Program-made: the position numbers and the translations under genes | Shown here: positions 35,532 to 42,708 of the stretch, in pieces | Position numbering within the stretch: position 1 is the first letter of the stretch | How the letters are laid out: the number at the start of each line of letters is the position of its first letter | The notes under the pieces: model-generated | Databases searched by the model: none | Told to the model about the DNA's origin: nothing | The model's input: only the letters and a program-made list of their open reading frames with translations | Source of the DNA: Bryobacterales bacterium | Lineage (GTDB): Bacteria > Acidobacteriota > Terriglobia > Bryobacterales > Bryobacteraceae | Direction of reading: 5' to 3' | Assembly (NCBI GenBank): GCA_003170295.1 | Contig: PNAJ01000059.1 | Span: 1-64,000 of the forward strand | Length of the DNA stretch: 64,000 bases

Positions 35532-35568
35532 GCAGATTAAGCGCGCTTGATTTTAGCGCTTGATCTGC
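35532..35568. promoter_or_regulatory. Inverted repeat upstream of the winged-helix gene
   Basis: GCAGATTAAGCGC (35532-35544) and GCGCTTGATCTGC (35556-35568) pair at 12 of 13 positions across an 11-base loop. TAATAT follows at 35569-35574, 6 bp before the GTG start, so the repeat overlaps the likely promoter and could be an operator. It may also mark the edge of an inserted segment. Confidence 0.5.
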
Positions 35569-35580
35569 TAATATAGCATC

Positions 35581-35994
35581 GTGGCATCAAATAACCGCGA
35601 AGCGATCATTGAACTTGGTGGTAGGATTTCGTCTCTCAGGGCGGAGCAACAACGCATCAAGCAGGAATTGCGGACGGCGGAGAACGAACTTGATCGGTTG
35701 TTAAACCACGATGTGCCAATTTCTGCTCCAGCGCCTAACTCGCTGGCAGCACAGCGTTTTTCTGAGCGAGATGCAGAGCGAAGTTTGAATCAGTATATTA
35801 TCGACGCGCTGTCTGCGATGCATCCCGAGGACGTGGACGCCGAAGAATTGCTGGCGCACCTCCCTGAGGGTGCAAATATCACCTCTGTGCGGTCGGCCCT
35901 AGCACGATTGGCGGATCAAAAGCGTATCCAAAGAACTTCGCGTGGCCGCTATGGGTCGCTTGATGATGCTTTAACGCAGTTGGCTGCATCTTAA
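35581..35994 (+). CDS. Small coiled-coil / winged-helix-like protein of unknown function
   Basis: 137 residues from a GTG start. Residues 10-42 form a coiled coil (RISSLRAEQQRIKQELRTAE). Residues 65-127 look like a winged helix (SLNQYIIDALSAMHPEDVDAEELLAHL split over 68-95, then SVRSALARLADQKRIQRTSRGRYG), ending with a wing-like RGRYG. It may bind DNA. Local sequence is richer in A and T than the flanking genes. It stands 60 bp upstream of the RhuM gene in the same direction and may regulate or accompany it. Confidence 0.7.
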   Translation: MASNNREAIIELGGRISSLRAEQQRIKQELRTAENELDRLLNHDVPISAPAPNSLAAQRFSERDAERSLNQYIIDALSAMHPEDVDAEELLAHLPEGANITSVRSALARLADQKRIQRTSRGRYGSLDDALTQLAAS

Positions 35995-36053
35995 GCGGAC
36001 CTCGCCATTCAATAAATGTATTTAGTATGCTATCGTAACTACATATAAACGCT

Positions 36054-37085
36054 ATGGAAGAACGTCTACGTTCCGAAATTCTGATCTATCAAAGTCCAGA
36101 TAACCAGACGCGGATCGATGTGCGCTTGGAGGACGAAACTGTTTGGTTGACGCAAGGCCAGATGGAAGATCTATTCCAAACAACCAAGCAAAATATCGGC
36201 TGGCACATCAAGAACATCTTTCAAGAACGTGAACTAGTGGAAATGTCAGTTGTAAAGGAATCCTTTACAACTGCTAGAGACGGCAAGCCATATCGAACCA
36301 AACTATACAATCTAGACGTCATTATTTCCGTTGGATACCGCGTGAAGTCGAATCGTGGAACGCAATTCAGGATTTGGGCGACACAGCGCTTAAAAGAATA
36401 CATCGTGAAGGGGTTCACGCTGGACGATGAACGGTTGAAAGATGGCGGGACCAGAAATGATTACTTTGATGAACTGATCGAGCGAGTTCGCGAGATTCGG
36501 ACCTCCGAACGAAACTTTTACCGCAAGATCACGGACATCTACAGCACGAGTTACGATTACGATGTGGATGCGCTTATTACGAAGCGTTTCTTCGCAACCG
36601 TCCAAAACAAGTTTCACTGGGCGATTCATGGGCACACTGCTGCGGAATTGATCGCTGAACGCGCTGATGCGAGTAAGCCTCAGATGGGGTTGACGAGCTG
36701 GCGCGGGGAGCGTCCCAGGAAAGCCGACGTCACAGTTGCAAAGAACTATCTCACTAAAGACGAACTCAAGATGCTCAACCTGATTGTGGATCAGTACCTC
36801 TCGTTTGCTGAATTTCAGGCCAATCAGCGAAAGCCTCTTTACATGCGCGATTGGGTTAAGAAGCTAGACGGCTTCATACGATTGAATGAGCGTGACATCC
36901 TTACTCATGCAGGCCGCATCTCCGCGCAACTGGCCGAGGAGATTGCCGAACGGGAATTTGAAAAATACAGGCAACAGCAGAAGCAGATCGGTAGGGTGGA
37001 CAGCGTCACTGCCTTGGAGGCCTCGGTAAAATCGGCGAGGAAGAGAATTGGAAAGAAGCCATCGGATCCTAAACGTAGCAACTAG
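36054..37085 (+). CDS. rhuM: RhuM family protein
   Basis: 343 residues, normal RhuM length. Conserved parts: VRLEDETVWLTQGQMEDLFQ and TTKQNIGWHIKNIF (helix-turn-helix-like), LYNLDVIISVGYRVKSNRGT followed by QFRIWATQRLKEYIVKGF, DYDVDALITKRFFATVQNKF, and LNLIVDQYLSFAEFQA. RhuM was named on Salmonella pathogenicity island 3; its biochemical role is not established, and relatives are common in mobile islands and defence neighbourhoods. Codon and base use look more A/T-rich than the surrounding housekeeping genes, consistent with transfer. Confidence 0.92.
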   Translation: MEERLRSEILIYQSPDNQTRIDVRLEDETVWLTQGQMEDLFQTTKQNIGWHIKNIFQERELVEMSVVKESFTTARDGKPYRTKLYNLDVIISVGYRVKSNRGTQFRIWATQRLKEYIVKGFTLDDERLKDGGTRNDYFDELIERVREIRTSERNFYRKITDIYSTSYDYDVDALITKRFFATVQNKFHWAIHGHTAAELIAERADASKPQMGLTSWRGERPRKADVTVAKNYLTKDELKMLNLIVDQYLSFAEFQANQRKPLYMRDWVKKLDGFIRLNERDILTHAGRISAQLAEEIAEREFEKYRQQQKQIGRVDSVTALEASVKSARKRIGKKPSDPKRSN

Positions 37086-37153
37086 GTTTGGCGCCGCCCC
37101 ACATCAGATGGGCGATCGGGAAATACGGCTGCGCCCTCCACGTTGCAGGCTGA

Positions 37154-37399
37154 TCAACTCTTGGCGACAAGCTCAATCAGATCTGCCTCCACAGCCGCCG
37201 CGGCCGGATTGGGAACCGGCAGGGGTTTGCCTTCTTCCATGAGGAGCGCCGCAAGATCCTCCATTGCACTCGCGATCATCAGCCGCGCGTCTGGCAAGTC
37301 GAATCCCTGGGTAACCGCCCCTGGAAAATCGAGCGCCTCTGCAACAACCATACCAGCCGCCGTCTTAGGAAGATAGAAAGCCACATGGTAGCGAAGCAT
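37154..37399 (-). CDS. HicB-family antitoxin, apparently without HicA
   Basis: 81 residues: YHVAFYLPKTAAGMVVAEALDFPGAVTQGFDLPDARLMIASAMEDLAALLMEEGK, written here in outline, is the HicB partial RNase-H fold with the F-P-G and DA-x-x-M-I motifs (residues 24-45). HicB normally neutralises the RNA-binding toxin HicA encoded beside it. The 68 bp between its stop and the rhuM stop cannot hold a full hicA, and nothing HicA-like precedes it. It is either orphan or the remains of a pair. Confidence 0.82.
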   Translation of the reverse strand: MLRYHVAFYLPKTAAGMVVAEALDFPGAVTQGFDLPDARLMIASAMEDLAALLMEEGKPLPVPNPAAAAVEADLIELVAKS

Positions 37400-37438
37400 A
37401 CGATCATCATACGCCGAACAGAACGTGCCACAATGATC

Positions 37439-37474
37439 GGTAGTGCGGTAAATCTACATATTTAGCGCACTACC
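37439..37474. promoter_or_regulatory. Inverted repeat between hicB and brnT
   Basis: GGTAGTGCGGTAAAT (37439-37453) and ATTTAGCGCACTACC (37460-37474) pair at 14 of 15 positions over a 6-base loop. It stands between divergent antitoxin and toxin genes, a natural place for an operator. Confidence 0.5.
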
Positions 37475-37525
37475 ATTTTCCCAGCCGCCGGGACACCATC
37501 CTGGCTTATCCTTAAAAAAGGCGCC

Positions 37526-37816
37526 ATGCCGCTGGCCTTCGAATGGAATCCACGCAAAGCCGAACTCAATCGCAAGAAGCACTACTTCACCTTTGCCGAG
37601 GCTGTTTCGGTATTCGGCGATCCGCTAGCACGGATCTTTGCCGACGAGTCTCACTCCGCCACCGAAGAACGCGAGATTATGATCAGCCATTCCCAGTCAG
37701 GGAAGCTGGTGCTGATCTGCTTCATCCAGGTGGCGAAGGATCGAATTCGGATCATCAGCGCCCGACACGCCACCAGGAGAGAACAGCGCGATTATGAAGA
37801 AAACCTCAAGCCCTAA
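37526..37816 (+). CDS. brnT: BrnT-family ribonuclease toxin, second copy
   Basis: 96 residues: FEWNPRKAELNRKKHYFTF, EAVSVFGDPLARIFADESHS, EEREIMISHSQSGKLVLICF and DRIRIISARHATRREQRDYEE, the complete BrnT pattern. Toxin first, antitoxin second, with a 23-bp overlap, as in known brnTA operons. It is only distantly similar to the BrnT protein encoded at 9436-9723, so the two modules arrived separately or diverged long ago. Confidence 0.92.
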   Translation: MPLAFEWNPRKAELNRKKHYFTFAEAVSVFGDPLARIFADESHSATEEREIMISHSQSGKLVLICFIQVAKDRIRIISARHATRREQRDYEENLKP

Positions 37817-38036
37817 AACCCGGGCCAAACCCGCCGCCGGCCTTCAACCCGAATACCGCTTCGACTACGCCAAAGCCAAGCCGAACCGATTCGCGGACGC
37901 GACCCAGCCCGGCGCCGTGGCTGTGCTACTCGACCCCGATGTTGCGCGGGTCTTCAAGAGTGCGGATTCAGTCAATGCCGTACTGCGCGCCTTGGTGACG
38001 ACGATGCCGCGTCGTCCCCGACCCGTGCAACAATGA
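37794..38036 (+). CDS. BrnA-like antitoxin
   Basis: 80 residues. N-terminal basic stretch, then EYRFDYAKAKPNRFA and a C-terminal segment VAVLLDPDVARVFKSADSVNAVLRALV that matches the ribbon-helix-helix-like end of BrnA-type and related antitoxins (D-x-D-V-A-x-x-F, S-V-N-x-x-L-R-x-L). It overlaps brnT by 23 bp and its stop overlaps the next start as ATGA, linking the peptidase gene to this transcript. Confidence 0.85.
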   Translation: MKKTSSPKTRAKPAAGLQPEYRFDYAKAKPNRFADATQPGAVAVLLDPDVARVFKSADSVNAVLRALVTTMPRRPRPVQQ

Positions 38037-39418
38037 ACCTCATGCTCCGAGCATCTCTCCTCCTCTGCGCTGCCCTCCTCAGCGCACAGACCACTCCCCC
38101 CGAACAAGACCGCCAGCTCGCCCGCTCCATCTATAAGGAGTTCGTCGAAATCCAGTCCGGATTCTCCACCGGCGCCACCACTCCCGTCGCCGAAGCCGCC
38201 GCCCGCCGACTCAAGACCGCGGGCTTTCCCGACTCCGACATTTTTATCGGCGGAGCCATCCCTAAAAAAGCGAACGTAGTCGTCCGCTATCATGGCACCG
38301 GCGCCCGCAAGCCAATCCTTCTCTTAGCCCACACAGACGTAGTCGAGGCCAAGCGCGAGGATTGGACCATGGACCCCTTCCAGTTCATCGAACGCGATGG
38401 CTTTTTCTACGGACGCGGCACCGGTGACGACAAAGCGCAAGCCGCCGTCTGGATCGCGAACCTGATCCGCTATAAGCGCGAAGGGTTCCGGCCCGATCGC
38501 GATATCATCGTCGCCCTCACCGCCGATGAAGAAGGCGGTGGACCCTACAACGGTGTCGACTGGCTGCTCAAGAATCACCGCGAGCTTATCGACGCCGAGT
38601 TCTGTCTCAACGAAGGCGGCTGGGGTGAAGAGGCGGGCGGCAAGAAGATTTCCAACGATATCCAGGTCAGCGAAAAATACGTCATCGATTTCCGCTTCGA
38701 GGTCCGCAATAAAGGAGGCCACAGCTCCATGCCGGTCCCCGACAACGCGATCTATCATCTGGCCGCCGCCCTGGACCGCCTGGGGAAATTCGGTTTCCCT
38801 CTCAAGACCAACGAAGTCACCGCAGCCTACTTCAAGCAAATGGCGACGCTGAACAAGGAACCTCTTAAAACCGATCTGGCCAAAGCCGCGGCAGGCAATG
38901 AGGAGTCCATGCGCCGCGTAGCGCAAGTCTCGGCCGCCTGGAATGCGACTCTTCGCACCACGTGCGTCGCGACGCAGCTCGAAGGAGGCCACGCCCGCAA
39001 CGCTCTCCCCCAACTAGCCGCCGCCGGCGTAAACTGCCGAGTCCTGCCCGAGGAGTCCGTCGACTACGTCAAGACCACTTTAGAAAAAGTAGTCGCCGAC
39101 GACCAGGTCAAAATCATCATCACCGGCGACGTCCCCAAAGGACCGGCCTCCCCTATGCGTTCCGATATCATGAAAGCAGTCGGCCGGCTGACGGATACGA
39201 TTTGGCCCGGCGTGCCGTCCATTCCCATCATGGTGATGGGCGCGACAGACGGAAGGTCCTTACGCTCTGCAGGCATCCCCACCTACGGGATCCAAGGCTT
39301 TTTCATGGACCGCGACGACATCCGCTTCCACGGCCGCGACGAACGCATGGGCGTCCAGTCGTTCTACGAAGGCCAACAGTTTTTATACGAGCTGGTAAAA
39401 AGCCTCTCGGCACAATAA
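38033..39418 (+). CDS. M20-family metallopeptidase, exported
   Basis: 461 residues with signal peptide (MLRASLLLCAALLSAQ). Zinc ligands of the M20 family are visible: LLLAHTDVVEA, GRGTGDDKAQAA, ALTADEEGGGPYNG with the catalytic glutamate, EGGWGEEAGG and FHGRDERMGV. The dimerisation domain lies around GGHSSMPVPDNAIYHLAAAL. Members remove amino acids from peptides or hydrolyse acyl amino acids; the substrate is unknown. Its start overlaps the antitoxin stop by ATGA, an odd partner for an exported enzyme and possibly only a result of insertion. Confidence 0.92.
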   Translation: MNLMLRASLLLCAALLSAQTTPPEQDRQLARSIYKEFVEIQSGFSTGATTPVAEAAARRLKTAGFPDSDIFIGGAIPKKANVVVRYHGTGARKPILLLAHTDVVEAKREDWTMDPFQFIERDGFFYGRGTGDDKAQAAVWIANLIRYKREGFRPDRDIIVALTADEEGGGPYNGVDWLLKNHRELIDAEFCLNEGGWGEEAGGKKISNDIQVSEKYVIDFRFEVRNKGGHSSMPVPDNAIYHLAAALDRLGKFGFPLKTNEVTAAYFKQMATLNKEPLKTDLAKAAAGNEESMRRVAQVSAAWNATLRTTCVATQLEGGHARNALPQLAAAGVNCRVLPEESVDYVKTTLEKVVADDQVKIIITGDVPKGPASPMRSDIMKAVGRLTDTIWPGVPSIPIMVMGATDGRSLRSAGIPTYGIQGFFMDRDDIRFHGRDERMGVQSFYEGQQFLYELVKSLSAQ

Positions 39419-39538
39419 TCTAAATGGCGGCGGTGCAGCTAAAAGTAGGAGCGGTCATCAACGTCACACGCCTTATGGCACCCGGAGAAGGCCGGTTATC
39501 CCCTGTCTGAGGGGGTTGTGTGGAGGCACGGGGCGGCG

Positions 39539-39582
39539 ACACGAGTGTCGACGCGGCACGCACGAGTGCGCGCGCCACAAGC
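39539..39582 (+). repeat. 44-bp dispersed repeat, family C copy 1
   Basis: Begins ACACGAGTGTCGACGCGGCA and continues with a second CACGAGTG core. Each core can form a tiny hairpin with a GA loop. An identical 44-bp copy lies inverted at 55936-55979. Confidence 0.9.
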
Positions 39583-39630
39583 GCAGAACGATAGCCGCCG
39601 ATCATCGCGAACGATTGCCAATCTTTCGAT

Positions 39631-39880
39631 TTATCGGTCAGACCGACGCAATGCGTGGAACCGTGCACGGCAGCCCGTGCAGCGGTAAGACCGAACCCGA
39701 GAGGAACTTGCCGGCAATGTCCCGAAACCCGAACGGAGGGGAAGAGCGCACTTTAATCGCTCCACAATGAAAACACTGCGGAATCTGTCGGCCTCGGTAA
39801 ACCGCCGCGATCAGGAAATAGATAGCAGTGAAGGTTATTGAAATGGCAAAGGGCTTAAAGAAATAATGAATCTGATTCAT
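39631..39880 (-). pseudogene. Frameshifted small membrane zinc-ribbon protein
   Basis: From an ATG at 39880 the minus strand reads MNQIHYFFKPFAISITFTAI with one membrane helix, then CFHCGAIKVRSSPPFGFRDIA. Near 39675-39680 the frame must shift by one base, after which YRCTGCRARFHALRRSDR runs to a stop at 39631-39633. The two CxxC pairs then make a full zinc ribbon, as in small membrane proteins with C-x2-C-G...R-C-x2-C-x2-R-F that are common in this phylum. Without the shift the second pair is lost. This is either a decayed gene or a one-base sequence error. Confidence 0.55.
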
Positions 39881-40117
39881 CGACCACTCGTTTCTGAGAA
39901 CGCCGTGCGGATATGCACGAGTCCTTCCAAACTCGCGGGCGCATGGCAAAACCACCGATCGGCAGAGTGTTACGCTTACGAGTTCGTGTGGGCGGTCTGA
40001 CGGCACTCAAAGATCCAGATACGATCGTGAAAAAACTACCGTGGCAAACGTGCAAAACGCGCCAAGAAGCGTAGGAATCGGCACGGACAGCATGTGCTGC
40101 TATAATTGGAGACTCGC

Positions 40118-40564
40118 ATGCCTGTCATGGATATCCAGCAGATCTGGGACATCCTTCCTCACCGATACCCGATGCTGCTGGTGGATCGCATCGAGGAGCT
40201 AGAGGAAGACCGAGTTGTCGGGATCAAGAACGTCACCGTGAACGAACCGTTTTTTACCGGTCATTTTCCGGACATTCCAGTGATGCCCGGCGTGCTGATC
40301 ATCGAAGCGATGGCGCAGGTGGCGGGGATTCTGGTGCTGAGTTCGATTCCGGATCGCAAGAACAAGCTGGTGCTGCTGGCCGCCGTGAATGAGGCGAAAT
40401 TCCGCCGGCCGGTGGTACCGGGCGATCAGCTTCGCATCGAAATGAAAGTCATCCGGCGGAAAGCGACCATCGCCAAAATGAACGGCGTCGCTACTGTCAA
40501 CGGACTTATCGTCGCCGAGGCGGAGATGATGTGCAAGCTGGCCGATCGCACCGATCGAGTCTGA
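40118..40564 (+). CDS. fabZ: 3-hydroxyacyl-[acyl-carrier-protein] dehydratase FabZ
   Basis: 148 residues, normal FabZ length. MDIQQIWDILPHRYPMLLVD opens the hot-dog fold; His49 in TGHFPDIPVMPGVLIIEAMAQ and Glu63 are the catalytic pair. It dehydrates 3-hydroxyacyl-ACP in fatty-acid synthesis and supplies acyl chains. It is first in the fabZ-lpxA-lpxI row, the common link between fatty-acid and lipid A synthesis. The start at 40118 follows GGAGA with good spacing. Confidence 0.97.
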   Translation: MPVMDIQQIWDILPHRYPMLLVDRIEELEEDRVVGIKNVTVNEPFFTGHFPDIPVMPGVLIIEAMAQVAGILVLSSIPDRKNKLVLLAAVNEAKFRRPVVPGDQLRIEMKVIRRKATIAKMNGVATVNGLIVAEAEMMCKLADRTDRV

Positions 40565-40574
40565 GTTTCGCGCA

Positions 40575-41351
40575 ATGCCTATTCATTCGACCGCGATTGT
40601 CGATCCAAGCGCACGCGTGGCGGAGTCGGCCGAGATCGGGCCGTATTGCGTTATCGGCGCGGACGTCGAAATCGGAGCGCGAACAAAACTGACCGGACAC
40701 GTTTTTATGGAAGGACCCCTGACGGTCGGCGAGGAGAACGTTTTCTTTCCTTACTGCAGCGTGGGAGCGGCTCCGCAGGACTTGAAGTATCGCGGCGAGC
40801 GCAGTCGAACGCGAATCGGCGATCGCAACAAGATTCGCGAGTTCGTAACGATTCATCGCGGTACCGAGGGCGGCGGGATGCTGACGCAAGTGGGTGACGA
40901 CAATCTGCTGATGGCTTACGTTCATGTGGCGCACGATGTCCACATTGGGGATCGAACGGTGCTGGCGAACGCGACGACGCTCGGCGGGCATGTCACGGTG
41001 GGCGATTGGGCGATCATCGGCGCGTCGACGGGAGTGCACCAGTTTTGCCGCGTCGGGCGGCATGCGATTATCGGCGGCTATAGCGTGATCACGCGCGATG
41101 TGCTGCCGTTCTCAAACACGGTGACCAATCGCGAGGCGAAGGTGTTTGGCGAAAATGCCACGGGGCTGAAGCGGCGCGACTTTTCGGCCGAGTCGATCGA
41201 CGCGCTGCACAAAGCGTTTCGGCTATTGACGCGCGGCGGACTGAACACCACACAAGCGGTACAGCGAATCGCGGCCGAGGTCGCGGCGTCGCGCGAGGTG
41301 GAAGAATTGCTCGAATTTATCCGCACGTCCGAGCGCGGCTTCATCAAATAA
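40575..41351 (+). CDS. lpxA: UDP-N-acetylglucosamine acyltransferase LpxA
   Basis: 258 residues forming a left-handed beta helix of hexapeptide repeats (VDPSARVAESAEIGPYCVIG). The catalytic site reads GDDNLLMAYVHVAHDVHIGD with His120 as the base, and GVHQFCRVGRHAIIGG follows. The C-terminal helical part is LNTTQAVQRIAAEV. It adds the first 3-hydroxyacyl chain to UDP-GlcNAc in lipid A synthesis. It starts 10 bp after fabZ and ends one base before lpxI. Confidence 0.96.
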   Translation: MPIHSTAIVDPSARVAESAEIGPYCVIGADVEIGARTKLTGHVFMEGPLTVGEENVFFPYCSVGAAPQDLKYRGERSRTRIGDRNKIREFVTIHRGTEGGGMLTQVGDDNLLMAYVHVAHDVHIGDRTVLANATTLGGHVTVGDWAIIGASTGVHQFCRVGRHAIIGGYSVITRDVLPFSNTVTNREAKVFGENATGLKRRDFSAESIDALHKAFRLLTRGGLNTTQAVQRIAAEVAASREVEELLEFIRTSERGFIK

Positions 41352-41352
41352 C

Positions 41353-42165
41353 ATGCGCTACGGGCTGATTGCCGGCAATGGACGATTTCCCGCGCTCGCA
41401 TTGGAAGCGGCGCGCAAGGCGGGGCTCGAAGTGGTCGCGATCGGGATCAAAGAGGAAGCGTCGCCAGAGATTGAAGCGCTGGCGTTCCAGTGCTATTGGA
41501 TCTCGCTGGGCGCGCTGGGGAAGCTGATCGAGATCTGCCACAAAGAGCGCATCACGCAATTGATGATGTGCGGGCAGGTGAAGCACGCGAAGATTTTCTC
41601 GTCCATCGTGCCGGACTGGCGGTTGGCGAAGCTGCTGCTCTCGATCGAAACGAAGAACACCGAAGGCCTGATTGGCGCGATCGCGCGCGTGTTGAACGAT
41701 GAAGGCGTGGAGCTGGTGGATTCGACGCTGCTGCTGAAGGATCTTCTCGCGACCGAGGGGACGCTGACGCGGCGCAGGCTGACCGCAGAGGAAACGCGCG
41801 ACATCGAATACGGACGCCGCATTGCGAGCACGCTGGCCGGGATCGACGTGGGGCAAAGCGTCGCGATTTCGGACCGTGCGTGCGTGGCGGTGGAGGCGAT
41901 GGAAGGAACCGATGCGATGCTGCGGCGGGCGGCGTTGCTGGTCGACGGAAAACCGTTGCGATTGGTGAAGGCGTCGCGATTGCGGAAGCACATGCTGTTC
42001 GACGTGCCGGTGGCGGGTCCGCAGACGATCGATATTATGATAGAAACTGGAACCACGGCTCTCGCAATCGACGCGACGCGTACGCTGCTGATCGACCGGG
42101 ATGAAATTCTGGCGCGCGCGGACGCGGCGGGGATCGCGATTGCGAGTTATTTGCCGGAGGATTAA
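41353..42165 (+). CDS. lpxI: UDP-2,3-diacylglucosamine pyrophosphatase LpxI
   Basis: 270 residues. YGLIAGNGRFPALALEAARK at the N-terminus, then MMCGQVKHAKIF and the C-terminal domain with EGTDAMLRRAALL, VKASRLRKHMLFDVPVAGPQT (split near residue 225) and DRDEILARADAAGIAI, all typical of LpxI (formerly DUF1009). It hydrolyses UDP-2,3-diacylglucosamine to lipid X and replaces LpxH in many bacteria. It directly follows lpxA with one base between. Confidence 0.95.
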   Translation: MRYGLIAGNGRFPALALEAARKAGLEVVAIGIKEEASPEIEALAFQCYWISLGALGKLIEICHKERITQLMMCGQVKHAKIFSSIVPDWRLAKLLLSIETKNTEGLIGAIARVLNDEGVELVDSTLLLKDLLATEGTLTRRRLTAEETRDIEYGRRIASTLAGIDVGQSVAISDRACVAVEAMEGTDAMLRRAALLVDGKPLRLVKASRLRKHMLFDVPVAGPQTIDIMIETGTTALAIDATRTLLIDRDEILARADAAGIAIASYLPED

Positions 42166-42168
42166 TTT

Positions 42169-42681
42169 ATGGCTCACTTGAAATCACTTCGCAAACATCT
42201 GCTGTATCTCTTGACGAAGGGCGGAGCGCACGCGACGTTCGAAGATGCGGTGAAGAACGTCCCCGTGGCGGCTCGCGGTAAAGTACCGGAGGGCGCGGCG
42301 CATTCGCTATGGGAATTGCTGGAGCACAAGCGGATCGGGCAGTGGGACATTCTGAAATTCAGTACCGACGCGAAACATGTGTCGCCGAAATGGCCGAAGG
42401 GCTATTGGCCGAAGACTCCCGCGCCTCCGAACGCGAAGGCGTGGGATAAATGCGTCAAGGAGTTTTTGGCGGACCGGGGTGCGTTGTGCAAACTGGTCGA
42501 GAAGAAATCGACCGATCTGTTTGCTGAAATCCCTCACGGCAAGGGGCAGACGATTCTGCGCGAAGCGCTGCTGGTCGCGGATCACAATGCGTATACGGTG
42601 GGAGAAATCGTTCTGACGCGTCGGCTGCTGGGAGTCTGGAAGGCGAAAAAGAACCCGGCCGAAGACGAGGCTGAAAGTTAA
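42169..42681 (+). CDS. DinB-fold family protein
   Basis: 170 residues. HLLYLLTKGGAHATFEDAVKN, AHSLWELLEHKRIGQWDIL and LLVADHNAYTVGEIVLTRRL give the DinB/YfiT four-helix pattern with histidines near residues 45, 52 and 138. The substrate is unknown. It begins 3 bp after lpxI, so it is co-transcribed with the lipid A genes, but no known step of that pathway needs it. Just before its stop the DNA reads GAGGCTGAAAGTTAAAGCTCGC, slightly like half of repeat family B. Confidence 0.82.
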   Translation: MAHLKSLRKHLLYLLTKGGAHATFEDAVKNVPVAARGKVPEGAAHSLWELLEHKRIGQWDILKFSTDAKHVSPKWPKGYWPKTPAPPNAKAWDKCVKEFLADRGALCKLVEKKSTDLFAEIPHGKGQTILREALLVADHNAYTVGEIVLTRRLLGVWKAKKNPAEDEAES

Positions 42682-42708
42682 AGCTCGCACCAGCCTGACG
42701 GCACGAAG

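Larger units (their letters stand above)
39419..40117. other. Repeat-containing gap between M20 peptidase and fabZ
   Basis: About 700 bp with no intact gene. It holds one copy of a 44-bp dispersed repeat (39539-39582) and a frameshifted small gene (39631-39880, minus). The stretch 39880-40117 shows nothing that I can name apart from TATAAT at 40101-40106 and GGAGA at 40107-40111 just before fabZ. Confidence 0.6.

Noticed and set aside
37086-37153. Remnant of hicA after hicB
   Set aside because: Only about 11 residues look similar and the reading frame stops at once; too little to annotate.
40101-40106. TATAAT in front of fabZ as a promoter
   Set aside because: It lies 12 bp before the start and overlaps the ribosome-binding region, and no -35 box is found at the right distance. 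Probably chance.
42662-42690. A third copy of palindrome family B at the end of the DinB-like gene
   Set aside because: Only half an arm matches and with several differences; no second arm follows.
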